From assembly GCA_006438735.1 (NCBI GenBank), contig RCZF01000007.1:66675-130674 (forward strand): 64,000 bases of DNA, in the 5' to 3' direction. Positions 50,352 to 58,980 of this stretch are shown piece after piece. Every line of letters begins with the position of its first letter. Positions within the stretch are counted from its first letter, which is position 1. The DNA is from Sphingomonas koreensis (GTDB lineage Bacteria; Pseudomonadota; Alphaproteobacteria; Sphingomonadales; Sphingomonadaceae). The position numbers and the translations under genes are program-made. The notes below the pieces were generated by a model, which saw nothing but the letters and a program-made list of their open reading frames with translations, was not told where the DNA came from and ran no database searches.

Positions 50352-53258
50352 ATGGCTTCACAGACGTTGCGCGCGACCACCCGTCTGCTTGCCGTGGCGC
50401 TTGCCTCGGCATCGACCGCGGCGATGGCGCAGAGCCAGTCTGCGCCCACGACGAGCACGTCGGATACCGACGTCGCCAATCAGGCCGGCCAGGACATCAT
50501 CGTCACCGGCATCCGCGGCAGCCTCGAACAATCGGTCGAGATCAAGCGCCGTTCCGCCGTCGTGCTCGATTCGGTCAACGCCACCGAGCTCGGTCGCTTC
50601 CCCGACAGCGACGTCGCCGATTCGCTGCAGCACATCACCGGCATCACGATCAACCGCACCACCGGCGGCGAGGGCCAGTATGTCAGCGTCCGCGGGCTCG
50701 GCTCGCAATACAACATCACCACGCTCAACGACCGCGTGCTCGCCACCGATGACGACGGCCGCGATTTCGCCTTCGACATCCTTCCCGCCGACGTGATCTC
50801 GGGCGCCGACGTGCTCAAATCGCCGCAGGCCGCCGCGATCGAGGGCTCGATCGGCGGCACCGTCAACCTGCGCTCGGCGCGCCCGCTCGATCACCGCGGC
50901 CTGCACATGGCGGTGCGTGCCGAGGGCAATTACAACGACATGTCGCATTACAAGGGCTACAAGCTCTCGGGCTTCGTCAGCGACACCAACAGTTCGGGCA
51001 CCTTCGGCGCGCTGCTCGGCGTGGTCTATTCGGACATGAAGTTCCGCACCGACGCGCTGAATTACGCCACCTGGGATCCGTACAGCCCCGGCGTATGGCC
51101 GCCCGCACCGACCGCCGATGGCGTGCCGCCGGCGGACGCAATGCCGGTCAACGGGCTATGCTGCATCCAGTTCGGTTCGGTGGTCGATCGCAAGAAGCGC
51201 ATGGCCGTCACCGGCACGGTCGAATGGAAGCCCACCGACACGCTGCACATCACGCTCGACGGGATGTACACCAAGCTCAACGATCCGCAGGTCGCCTATA
51301 ACCAGAGCTATTATCCCGATTTCACCTATGACGCGAACGGCCTGCCCGAATGGTCGAACGTCGCCATCGAAAACGGCTACATCACCCAGTTCACCGCCAA
51401 TAATTTCGATCCCGAGTTGGTCAACCAGACGATCCACCGCAAGGTCAGCACCTATCTGATCGGCGGCAATGTCGAATGGAAGCCGACCGATCGGCTGACG
51501 CTGCGCGGCGACGTCTATCGTTCGCACGCCAGCCGGCCCGAGGGCGGGCTCGATACGTTCCTCACCGCCGGGCTCGTCTCGCCGACGCCGTACAATCAGA
51601 ACATCATGACGTTCAAGGCGAACAAGGGCCAGATGCCCGACATCAGCGTGACGCTGCCCGATGGCAGCGATTACGCGACCGCCCTTGCCTCGGGCGCGCT
51701 CGACGACAACAGCTTGTGGAGCACGCATTACGACGGCCTGTCGGGCGACACGATCAAGGACACGGTGACCGGCGCCAAGCTTGACGCCACCTATGAGGTC
51801 GACAACAGCGTCCTGCAGCATATCGATGCCGGGGTAAGCTTCCTCAAACGCTCCAAGTCGCGCCGCGACATCTCGAACGACTGGACCAACGGCTCGAACC
51901 AATACAGTTCGCTGTACAACACGCTCGACGGTCAGCCCGGCCCGATCACCTTCGCGTCGATGGGGCAGGACGTCATCTCGACCTTCGCCTTCCCCAATTA
52001 TTTCGCCGGCGCGGGCGGGAATTTCCCGCGCACGCAGGTGCTGATCAACGCCGATGCGCTGCTCGCCGGGCTCAAGTCGCTCGACGGCACGCCCAATTAC
52101 ACGTCGGGCGAAGGCGTCTATAATTTCGCCGATACGCTGCCGCAGTTCAATCCGACCAACTCGTATCGGGTCGGTGAAAAGACCTTCTCGGGCTATATCG
52201 AGGGATCGTTCAGCGGTTACGGCTGGACCGGCAATATCGGCGTGCGCGTCATCCACACGGAAACCAACGCCGCGACCGCAATCAACAAGATCATCTCGGT
52301 GACGGTGCGCGACACCGCCAACCCGACCGCCTCGGCGGTGACCGAATATTCCGAAGCCTCGCCGCTCAGCGCCAAGGGCAGCTATACGATCCCGCTGCCA
52401 TCGGCGAACGTCAATTTCGGGCTGACCAACAACCTCCACCTGCGCGTCGCCGCGGCGCGGACGATGGCGCGGCCCGATCTCAATCAGTTCGCGCCAACCG
52501 AGACCGACGACACCAGCAACCAGAATTACGTCGTCTATTATGACGGCAACGCGTCGCTCAAGCCGATCAAGGCGTGGCAGTTCGATACCTCGCTCGAATG
52601 GTATTATCAGCCCAACGACATGCTCTCGCTCGCGGTGTTCGGGAAGAAACTGAGCGGCGATATCACCACGATCGAGCGCAACGGCGTCGATATCGGTGCG
52701 GTCGGCTGCTTCAACGGCAAGCCGTGCACGCCGCTGCTGTTCAGCGTGGTCGAGCCGATCAACGGCGACAGTTCGCGGGTCTACGGCGTCGAAGCATCCT
52801 GGCAGCACATCCTCAAGAACGGTTTCGGCATCCGCGCGCAGTTTACCCACACCTGGAGCGCTTCGACCATCGAGGGGCAGAACGTCGGCACGATCGCCGG
52901 CATCTCGCCGACGACCTACTCGATCAATCCGTTCTATGAGAAAGGCCCGATCTCGCTCAGCCTGTCATGGGATCATTCGAGCGGCTTCACCTATGCCACC
53001 TATACCGAGATCGATGGCGTGCCCGCGATCGCCAAGGCCTATGACTGGGTGACGGCAACCGCCTCGTTCGACATCACCAAGCGGATCAAGTTCACCATCG
53101 AAGGCCGCAACCTGACCAACTCGATCGTGCGCACCTATCTGAACGGCGATCCCAACATCATCTGGGCCTCGGGCGCGACCGGCACCAGCAGCGCAATCGG
53201 CGCGGGCTACACTGCTTACGGGCGGACGTTTACCGCAGGCGTTCGCTTCGGCTTCTGA
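50352..53258 (+). CDS. TonB-dependent receptor of the amino-sugar-type locus
   Basis: The 968-residue outer-membrane receptor has a signal peptide (cleavage after AAMAQ), a DIIVTGIRGSLEQSVEIKRRSAVVLDSVNATELGRFPDSDVADSLQ plug start, VRGLGSQYNITTLNDR, and a barrel ending ..AGVRFGF with terminal Phe. GGGGG stands 6 nt before the ATG at 50352; 50349 is an in-frame alternative. It is divergent from GH36 and shares its boxed promoter region, so it probably imports the glycan or oligosaccharide the locus degrades. Confidence 0.92.
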   Translation: MASQTLRATTRLLAVALASASTAAMAQSQSAPTTSTSDTDVANQAGQDIIVTGIRGSLEQSVEIKRRSAVVLDSVNATELGRFPDSDVADSLQHITGITINRTTGGEGQYVSVRGLGSQYNITTLNDRVLATDDDGRDFAFDILPADVISGADVLKSPQAAAIEGSIGGTVNLRSARPLDHRGLHMAVRAEGNYNDMSHYKGYKLSGFVSDTNSSGTFGALLGVVYSDMKFRTDALNYATWDPYSPGVWPPAPTADGVPPADAMPVNGLCCIQFGSVVDRKKRMAVTGTVEWKPTDTLHITLDGMYTKLNDPQVAYNQSYYPDFTYDANGLPEWSNVAIENGYITQFTANNFDPELVNQTIHRKVSTYLIGGNVEWKPTDRLTLRGDVYRSHASRPEGGLDTFLTAGLVSPTPYNQNIMTFKANKGQMPDISVTLPDGSDYATALASGALDDNSLWSTHYDGLSGDTIKDTVTGAKLDATYEVDNSVLQHIDAGVSFLKRSKSRRDISNDWTNGSNQYSSLYNTLDGQPGPITFASMGQDVISTFAFPNYFAGAGGNFPRTQVLINADALLAGLKSLDGTPNYTSGEGVYNFADTLPQFNPTNSYRVGEKTFSGYIEGSFSGYGWTGNIGVRVIHTETNAATAINKIISVTVRDTANPTASAVTEYSEASPLSAKGSYTIPLPSANVNFGLTNNLHLRVAAARTMARPDLNQFAPTETDDTSNQNYVVYYDGNASLKPIKAWQFDTSLEWYYQPNDMLSLAVFGKKLSGDITTIERNGVDIGAVGCFNGKPCTPLLFSVVEPINGDSSRVYGVEASWQHILKNGFGIRAQFTHTWSASTIEGQNVGTIAGISPTTYSINPFYEKGPISLSLSWDHSSGFTYATYTEIDGVPAIAKAYDWVTATASFDITKRIKFTIEGRNLTNSIVRTYLNGDPNIIWASGATGTSSAIGAGYTAYGRTFTAGVRFGF

Positions 53259-53268
53259 TCGGCTCGAA

Positions 53269-53310
53269 CAAGAAAGGCCCGTCCGGGATACACCGGGCGG
53301 GCCTTTCTTT
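53269..53310 (+). terminator. Bidirectional rho-independent terminator after the TonB receptor
   Basis: AAGAAAGGCCCG and CGGGCGGGCCTTTCTTT pair to a long stem with an A-run on one side and a T-run on the other, 10 nt after the receptor stop. Confidence 0.9.
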
Positions 53311-53312
53311 AT

Positions 53313-53410
53313 CCCGTCATGCCGGACTTGTTCCGGCATCCAACGTCCCGCGTGCGCCGCCGCCGGTTGGGTGCGGCACGTTGGACCCCGGAACAAGTCC
53401 GGGGTGACGA
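53313..53410. repeat. Dispersed bipartite palindromic repeat, copy 1
   Basis: Arm 1, GTCATGCCGGACTTGT with TCCGGCATCC, and arm 2, TTGGACCCCGGAACAAGT with CCGGGGTGACGA, are each imperfect palindromes separated by about 40 nt. This is the type of intergenic repeat found in many sphingomonads. The element inside bchB has the same two arms. Confidence 0.75.
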
Positions 53411-53440
53411 GACAGCATTACGGCCGGCGACCTTCGCAAC

Positions 53441-53529
53441 AGTTGTCACCCCGGGTTCTACCCGGGATCCCGCTTCTTCTGCGAGGAAGAGAATATCGCG
53501 GAACCCCGCAACAAGTCCGGGGTGACGGC
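53441..53529. repeat. Dispersed bipartite palindromic repeat, copy 2
   Basis: GTTGTCACCCCGGGTTCT followed by ACCCGGGATCCCGC, then AACCCCGCAACAAGTCC with GGGGTGACGG, form a second bipartite unit directly after copy 1. It ends 4 nt before the stop of the convergent amidohydrolase gene. Confidence 0.65.
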
Positions 53530-53533
53530 GGGG

Positions 53534-54652
53534 TCACTTCCCGCGCAGATAAATCCGGTGGGCGTTCTTGTAATAGAGCTTGTCGATCACCGCCCGCGGC
53601 AACTCCAAACCCTTGGTATCTGCCTTCAAATCATCGACGTGCTGGCTCGCCGGCGTCGCCAGATATTTCCAGTCCGACCGCCAGGTGCGATCGACATCGG
53701 CCTCGAAATTGGTGTTGTCGACTGGCGGGTTCTCGGCCTTAGCCGCGGGATCGGGCGGGTTGTCGGCAATGTCGGTGCCGTACATCAGCCGATCCTGATA
53801 CTTGATGAAAAAGTCGCGGACCTTCGCGTAATCGTGGTTCGACTGATATTGGATCTGCGTCATCCGCGCCGCAATATCGACATTGGCGTTGGGAAAGCGA
53901 TCGAGCCACACCGCCAGCCGATCGGCACTCCATTCCAGGCTCGCCATATGCGCGCCGACGAACGCCAGCTTGGGATGAAACGCCACGAAGCGATCGCGCG
54001 CCGCCATCAGCATCTCGTAGCTCGGCTCCTCGGGGTGGAGGTACATGTAATATTCGGGATGGTCCTTGAAATAGCTGCGGTCGTTGTCGGTCGTCATCTG
54101 ATCGAGCGGCAGCCAGCAATTGAGCGGCTCGCCCTGGTGCGCGATCAGCGGGATGCCGAGCTTCTGGATATGCGCCATCACGCCGTCGAAGCGCGGGTCG
54201 TCGAGGAAGATGTGCTTGCCGTCCTTGTCCTTCACGATCATGCCGATGTTCTTCCACACCTTCACCGCGACCGCGCCCTTGGCGACGGCGGCATCGATCG
54301 CGGCGTTGGTGCGCTCGGTCCAGCCGGGCTCGCCGAAGCCTTTCATCGAAAAGGCGGTGGCGAAGTGGAAGCGTTGCGCATCCTCGCCGTGATGGCGCAG
54401 CGCCGCCTCGGCCTGCAGCGGCAGCGGCGGGAAATCGGGATAATCGACGTTGATCGACAGCAGCTCGAAATTGTCCTTGCGCGCGATATCGAGAAAGGCG
54501 TCGCGATCGACATTGTCGTGGACGTGCGCGTCGAACTTGGCGACCCGCGCGAAATCGGCCTCGCTATAGCTGTCCTGCGCGCGCGCGGCGCCGACCGGAA
54601 GCACGACCAGCGCAATGCCGGACAAGAGGGCGGCGATCGATCTGTGCTGCAT
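53534..54652 (-). CDS. Exported amidohydrolase (Amidohydrolase_2 type)
   Basis: The 372-residue protein has a signal peptide (about 1-25, cleavage near ARAQ) and a metal-dependent TIM-barrel with the HxH motif at His43 and His45 (FDAHVHDN), later His in PLIAHQGEP, a VGAHMASLEW block and the final Asp in LMYGTDIAD. This branch includes lactonases and decarboxylases. It shares a control region with the DeoR-type regulator and carries AACGAAAC boxes, so it probably belongs to the locus. It is not a NagA-type deacetylase; substrate unknown. Confidence 0.82.
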   Translation of the reverse strand: MQHRSIAALLSGIALVVLPVGAARAQDSYSEADFARVAKFDAHVHDNVDRDAFLDIARKDNFELLSINVDYPDFPPLPLQAEAALRHHGEDAQRFHFATAFSMKGFGEPGWTERTNAAIDAAVAKGAVAVKVWKNIGMIVKDKDGKHIFLDDPRFDGVMAHIQKLGIPLIAHQGEPLNCWLPLDQMTTDNDRSYFKDHPEYYMYLHPEEPSYEMLMAARDRFVAFHPKLAFVGAHMASLEWSADRLAVWLDRFPNANVDIAARMTQIQYQSNHDYAKVRDFFIKYQDRLMYGTDIADNPPDPAAKAENPPVDNTNFEADVDRTWRSDWKYLATPASQHVDDLKADTKGLELPRAVIDKLYYKNAHRIYLRGK

Positions 54653-54673
54653 GGTGCTCCCCAACATTATATC

Positions 54674-54732
54674 TAACGAAACTTAACGTCGTATCATTTC
54701 CGCTGCTAGATTGCGTTATATGATGTTTCGTT
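54674..54732. promoter_or_regulatory. AACGAAAC boxes between amidohydrolase and regulator genes
   Basis: TAACGAAACTTAACG (54674-54688) and GTTTCGTT (54725-54732, AACGAAAC on the other strand) are in inverted orientation in the divergent promoter region. They match the boxes before kbaZ and between GH36 and the receptor gene. Confidence 0.5.
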
Positions 54733-54846
54733 GCAACCGGCATTTGAAAGCGGGATGCGAGGTTCGAAAGATCGCTTGTCGGCCACTGAAACAAAAACGC
54801 ATGGAGAATGGCGCGCTTTTTCGCTAGATCGAGCGTCGGAGGCAGA

Positions 54847-55620
54847 ATGCGGGATACAAGTCGGCGTCGTCAGGAAATCATCGGCATGCTGGGCGATCAA
54901 GGGAGCGTCCAGGTGCTGGCGCTGTCGGATCAGTTCGGGGTGTCGACGCAAACCATCCGCAAGGACCTCGCTTTTCTGGAGGATCGCGGCGTTTCGGTGC
55001 GCTGCTATGGCGGCGCGGTCGCGGCCGGCGTGATCGGCGTGGTCGATGAAGACCCCGTCGATGCCAAGCGCGGCCTCCACATGCCGGAAAAGGAGCGCAT
55101 CGGGCGGCTCGCCGCCTCGATGGTCAGGCCCGGCGACGCGATCATCCTCGATTCAGGCACGACGACAGCGCAGATCGCCCGCTTCCTGCCCGAAAAGGGC
55201 GATATCGTCGTGCTCACCAACGACGCCGGCATCCTCAACCAGCTGATGCGCCGCGACAATATCGAGCTCGTCCTGCTCGGCGGCCGGCTGCGGCGCAAGA
55301 ACATGGCGTTCTACGGCGGCCAGACCGAGGCCGCGCTCGACAGCCTCCAGGTCGATCGCCTGTTCCTCGGCGTCGACGGCCTCGATCTGCACCGCGGCAT
55401 CACCACCCATTTCGAGGGCGAAGCCGCGCTCAACCGCAAGATGGCCCGCATGGCGCGCGAGGTGATCGCGGTGACCGACAGCAGCAAGTTCGGCCGCACC
55501 TGCCTCCACCGCATCATGGGCATCGACGAGGTCAACGTCCTCGTCACCGATGCCGACGCGCCAGAGGAAAGCCTCGACCAAGCGCGCAAGCTGGGGTGTG
55601 ACATTCGGATTGCCGGATGA
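54847..55620 (+). CDS. agaR: DeoR/AgaR-family transcriptional regulator
   Basis: The 257-residue regulator has an N-terminal DeoR helix-turn-helix (about 5-55, SVQVLALSDQFGVSTQTIRKDLAFLEDRG) and a C-terminal phosphosugar-sensing domain with ILDSGTTTAQIA, LTNDAGILNQL, FLGVDGLDLHRGITT and VTDSSKFGR. These repressors release DNA on binding a sugar phosphate; AgaR senses the galactosamine pathway. GGAGG stands 4 nt before the ATG at 54847; the ATG at 54808 is less likely. It is divergent from the amidohydrolase gene and is the only regulator in the locus. Confidence 0.88.
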   Translation: MRDTSRRRQEIIGMLGDQGSVQVLALSDQFGVSTQTIRKDLAFLEDRGVSVRCYGGAVAAGVIGVVDEDPVDAKRGLHMPEKERIGRLAASMVRPGDAIILDSGTTTAQIARFLPEKGDIVVLTNDAGILNQLMRRDNIELVLLGGRLRRKNMAFYGGQTEAALDSLQVDRLFLGVDGLDLHRGITTHFEGEAALNRKMARMAREVIAVTDSSKFGRTCLHRIMGIDEVNVLVTDADAPEESLDQARKLGCDIRIAG

Positions 55621-56467
55621 CGGGTTCGGGCCACGACAAAATGGCGCGGCGCGCGCGCCCGTCTCTCAGACACTGATTGGCGAAGCGCAGAATAGAATGC
55701 AGAGCTCGCTGGCTGAGGTAAGGCCCGCCCCGCGGTCGTTCCGAGCGGCCTAACGAAGCAGCTGAGCGAATAACGGATTTCGGGCCAAGTCTTGAGGCGG
55801 ATGGATCGCCGACCTTGGGCGCGAAGCGACCCTAATCAGCAGTGCCGGGCATCAGGGTTTTCTCGATGGCGGCCGGCAAGCCTCGGCCAAGCCCTTGGAA
55901 TATGTGGGACGGAGCGCGGGCGCGATCACCGCGATGGTCTCAACTATCGCGCAAATCGCGCATCTCAGCCTGAAGCTGGTGACCCCTACGGGAGGGGTTG
56001 CCGCATTTGGAAGGTGACGGAAATCCGGCACTTTCAACGAACTAGATCAGCGTTGCTGTACCACCATACTGTACCAGCGCGGATTAAACTTGCAGGTCGG
56101 ATGCTAACGGATTTGAGCGCAGGCGCAACCTCGGAAACGCGCAAACCAACGATCGAGGCCCGAATGTTTGCGGGTGATCAGAAAGACTGGAAACGGGACC
56201 TTTGCGAACTGCGTATCGCTCAGTCCTTCTCCCACGCGACATGCACGCCCGGATCACATGCAGCTAGCGCGGCGATCAGCCCAGGAGGACAGCGCGGGCT
56301 AGAGATCGAATGCTCACGATCTGAACTGGTCGAAGTTGCGAATATCCGCAAGTTGGGCGAAGGCCGATCGGCAGTTTTCCTCGCGAGTAGCGAAACGGCG
56401 GCTTCGCGGTGATCCGAGGCGCATTTACCGCGGCGAACAGCGATGGTTGGTGGAAAGCGGCTGGGGC
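55621..56467. other. Gene-poor stretch at the start of the accessory region
   Basis: About 850 nt lie here without a credible gene. The longest plus-strand frame (55792-56412) has no family features, no ribosome binding site and unbalanced composition. It contains a 17-nt sequence (55977-55993) like the 3' end of a tRNA gene. Confidence 0.55.
55977..55993 (-). other. tRNA 3'-end-like fragment, possible attachment-site scar
   Basis: On the minus strand TCCCGTAGGGGTCACCA has the form of a tRNA T-arm/acceptor 3' end with CCA. No tRNA body precedes it. It could mark integration of an element, but the same bases also form a small hairpin (ACCCCT..AGGGGT), so this is tentative. Confidence 0.25.
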
Positions 56468-56857
56468 TTAATAAGACGGAGATGGTAGCTCGCAAATCGC
56501 AGCCTCTTCGCATTCCACGTGACGACACGTCCAAGCTGCGAAATCGGACAGGCGACCCAGCTTCCGATATGCATCAATATACGCGGCCCATTCGCACGAT
56601 AATCCAGCAAGTCCATGCGAACAACGGTGAGAATAATCCGCAATTCGGCGAGCGTTGCGCTGCAAATGCGGCGATAATTTAGCATCGTAAGCAGCAATTA
56701 CATCGTCGTAGCTGCCATCCGGTATCCATTCGACATGATTATTTGGACAGCATTGATTTATTTCACGTTGCCATGCCTGCTGGGAAGTAGTGAACTGGGC
56801 CGATGCCACAGAAGATGCAAACATAAGCGCAAGTGCAATGGATGCCGACCGCTTCAT
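56468..56857 (-). CDS. Small secreted cysteine-containing hypothetical protein
   Basis: The 129-residue protein has a clear signal peptide (KRSASIALALMFASSVASAQ). The mature part has six or more cysteines (QCCPNN, RCSHG, SCEW, TCRHVEC, ICEL) and may be disulfide-linked in the periplasm. I do not recognise the family. Start 56857 was chosen for the signal peptide; the ribosome binding site is weak. Confidence 0.6.
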   Translation of the reverse strand: MKRSASIALALMFASSVASAQFTTSQQAWQREINQCCPNNHVEWIPDGSYDDVIAAYDAKLSPHLQRNARRIADYSHRCSHGLAGLSCEWAAYIDAYRKLGRLSDFAAWTCRHVECEEAAICELPSPSY

Positions 56858-56902
56858 GCCAAAATGGCTCTCATGGATTGCTGACAGCCGCAAGAGTGAA
56901 TG

Positions 56903-57034
56903 TCCGCAACCGGGCGACTGCCGACCAGCGGCATCTTTCGCCCATAGCGGACCGGCGGCTTCGCGGCGATTTACGCCGTTTTTGCGGCTGCCAACGGCAA
57001 GGAATGGGTGGTTTGTCGACAGTCCGCTTTTGAG
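56903..57034. repeat. Diverged intergenic repeat, copy A
   Basis: The text GCGACTGCCGACCAGCGG..GCGGCGATTT..GCGGCTGCCAACGG..AATGGGTGGTTTGTCGA..AGTCCGCTTTTGAGC aligns with copies near 57.8 kb and 60.6 kb. It is non-coding and much mutated. Confidence 0.55.
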
Positions 57035-57200
57035 CAGGGTAATCCGAAAGCGGACAGCCGTCGGCCGTGAGACGCCTCACATTGCGGCCGTAGTCAGGAT
57101 TCAGCAAAAACATGATACGCGCTTTGAGCGCGGTTATATTGGGTTCCAACAATCCTTGGCGTCTGCCATACTCCTTCTTGAACACTGTTGGGGAGAGAAA

Positions 57201-57659
57201 ATGGTAATCTGGTCTTTGTTGCTGCTGGCAGGACTTCAATCCAGCGGTTCAGCACCGCCGGTTATCGGGGCATCGCCAACCTTCCCCGACGGAATTGACC
57301 AGATTGGCGCTTTTACTCCAAACGTGCAGTTGCTGAAGTGGTGCACCAGCGCAAACTCAGATGATTTGACGCATTGCAACGAATACATTTCAGGTGTTAG
57401 TGAAACTGCTGGCATGATTGATGTCGATTTTCCAAAAGGCTTGATCGACACGATGCAAACCGGAAAATTCGATTTTAAGGATGATCTCCGACAAGCAGTA
57501 ATAGATTATCTTAAGGCTCTTCCTACTTCGGCGATGTCTGACCCGGCTGCGAGATCAGTCTATCAGGCGCTCGTGGCTAAATATCCGTATAGCGGCAGAC
57601 ACAAAGCTGAAATTCCCTATCGACCGGAGACGGTCGAAGCATCGAGTGCCCGCAAGTAA
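57201..57659 (+). CDS. Rap1a/Tai-type immunity-like secreted protein
   Basis: The 152-residue protein has a short N-terminal hydrophobic signal (MVIWSLLLLAGLQSSG) and the pattern LLKWCTSANSDDLTHCNEYISGV..DLRQAVIDYLKALPTS..ARSVYQALVAKYPY. This fits the Rap1a/Tai family, some of which are immunity proteins to T6SS amidases and many of which have no known role. GGGGAG lies 5-6 nt before the ATG. The gene is AT-richer than its surroundings, suggesting transfer. No T6SS effector is adjacent. Confidence 0.65.
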   Translation: MVIWSLLLLAGLQSSGSAPPVIGASPTFPDGIDQIGAFTPNVQLLKWCTSANSDDLTHCNEYISGVSETAGMIDVDFPKGLIDTMQTGKFDFKDDLRQAVIDYLKALPTSAMSDPAARSVYQALVAKYPYSGRHKAEIPYRPETVEASSARK

Positions 57660-58063
57660 TTGTACCTCGCCACTGCCTGTTGTTGTTGGTATTTCCGCGC
57701 GTCAGCCACATAGTCAGCGCGGATGGTAGATTAATAACGGCTATTGGAGATCGCTGACGACGCGACGAACGGTTAGTTTGCGGGGCGGCTGCCTAAGGGT
57801 CGGTATACTCGACGAGACCGGTCGGGCAGATTCTGGCGGTCCCGATCGTCGTCCGCGCGCTGGAATGGCAGGGAATGGGTGGATTGCCGTCAGTCCGGTC
57901 ATGGCGCAAATCGCGACTTTCCGGTCTGTCGGCTATCGGCGAATAGGTCGCGATTAGGGGCGGTTCTCCGGTAGGCCCAAAATCGATCTTAGCAGAAACA
58001 AAATATACTGGAGGTGGGAAAACAAGGTTTGTGCAGTATTCCGGGGATGATCGATCGCTACCA
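57660..58063. other. Non-coding stretch with repeat copy B
   Basis: This stretch holds repeat copy B and no supported gene. A minus-strand open frame at 57954-58862 is a shadow of the CPBP gene. Confidence 0.5.
57775..57895. repeat. Diverged intergenic repeat, copy B
   Basis: GGGCGGCTGCC..GGTCGG..GAATGGCAGGGAATGGGTGG followed by ATTGCCGTCAGTCCGG matches the order of blocks in copy A. Confidence 0.45.
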
Positions 58064-58942
58064 TCAATTCTTCTTTGTACTGGAATAAACGCGCCATTTG
58101 CGTTCCGTCAGAAGCAACGCGCCGGCGACGAGCCAGAGCGCTAGGGCAAAGTACGCACTGCCCGCTGTCGCAGACCAGCGGCTCGACCATGCCCACGGCT
58201 CGAATGCCATCCCGCCTACCGCATTGATAATGCCGTGCAGCCAGATACAAGGCACGAGGCTTGCCCCGCCCAACCGCCAAACGCTCGTCATCACGAAGGA
58301 AAGAGCGATCACGCCGGCCATGTAAAGCGGCAGATAAACCGAGAACGAAACGCCGTTTCGCCAGTCCGTAAACATTGCCATGATCGGCAGGTGCCACAGC
58401 GACCAGATCAGCCCGATCACCAGCGACGCCCGAACACCGCCGCCGCGTTCGAGCAATCGCGGCAGCAGATACCCACGCCATCCCCCCTCTTCGCCGAGCG
58501 GGCCCGCCCCCATCGCCGCCGTCGCGATGCCATTGAACACCGATATCGGAAACAGGGTGAGGTAGAAGGCGATTGGCGGACAGCCGTGCCCGGCATCGAG
58601 GCGGGGTGTGTAGCCAAGCGCAACAGTCAGGGCGAGCATCGCGATCGGAATCGGAACGAGCGCCACCAGATAGGCGCGCCAGCCGCAGCGAAATCGGACG
58701 AAGGAACCGAGCCAGGTCGCCAGCGAAGCACGGCCCTCTATCGCCGAAACGATCGCCGCGCTGATTCCAGGCACGAACGATCCGGCGTAGATCGCCACCA
58801 TCATCGCCACCGACGCGTTGGTCGTCCCCGGCTGTCCAGCACACAGCCAAGTCCCGATCCATATCGACCAGCTCAGCCCGAACGTCAGCAGTACGAAGGC
58901 GGCAAGGCCAGCGCGATGCAAAAGAGCCAACTTACCGGTCAT
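58064..58942 (-). CDS. CPBP-family intramembrane metalloprotease
   Basis: The 292-residue membrane protein has the three CPBP (Abi) motifs: EE151-152 with R156 (GEEGGWRGYLLPRL), WSLWHLPI, and WLHGIINA. Several membrane helices are evident. The family includes CAAX prenyl proteases, bacteriocin self-immunity proteins and many of unknown role. Start 58942 gives a proper first helix. It follows the HAAS-type gene and PadR gene on the same strand, so all three are probably co-regulated. Confidence 0.85.
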   Translation of the reverse strand: MTGKLALLHRAGLAAFVLLTFGLSWSIWIGTWLCAGQPGTTNASVAMMVAIYAGSFVPGISAAIVSAIEGRASLATWLGSFVRFRCGWRAYLVALVPIPIAMLALTVALGYTPRLDAGHGCPPIAFYLTLFPISVFNGIATAAMGAGPLGEEGGWRGYLLPRLLERGGGVRASLVIGLIWSLWHLPIMAMFTDWRNGVSFSVYLPLYMAGVIALSFVMTSVWRLGGASLVPCIWLHGIINAVGGMAFEPWAWSSRWSATAGSAYFALALWLVAGALLLTERKWRVYSSTKKN

Positions 58943-58980
58943 TTCAATACCCTTGTTATACGAGGTTTTCGGGCAGAACT

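Noticed and set aside
51156..52850. 564-codon minus-strand open frame opposite the second TonB receptor
   Set aside because: Antisense shadow; the plus-strand receptor has a signal peptide, plug and terminal Phe.
53313..53529. CRISPR array
   Set aside because: The repeats are only two bipartite palindromic units with no regular spacers and no cas genes nearby.
53534..54652. Amidohydrolase as the missing N-acetylgalactosamine 6-phosphate deacetylase
   Set aside because: It has a signal peptide and the Amidohydrolase_2 pattern, not the cytoplasmic NagA pattern, so I did not assign that role.
55792..56412. 206-codon plus-strand open frame
   Set aside because: No signal, domain or ribosome binding site; amino acid mix looks random and it contains the tRNA-like fragment.
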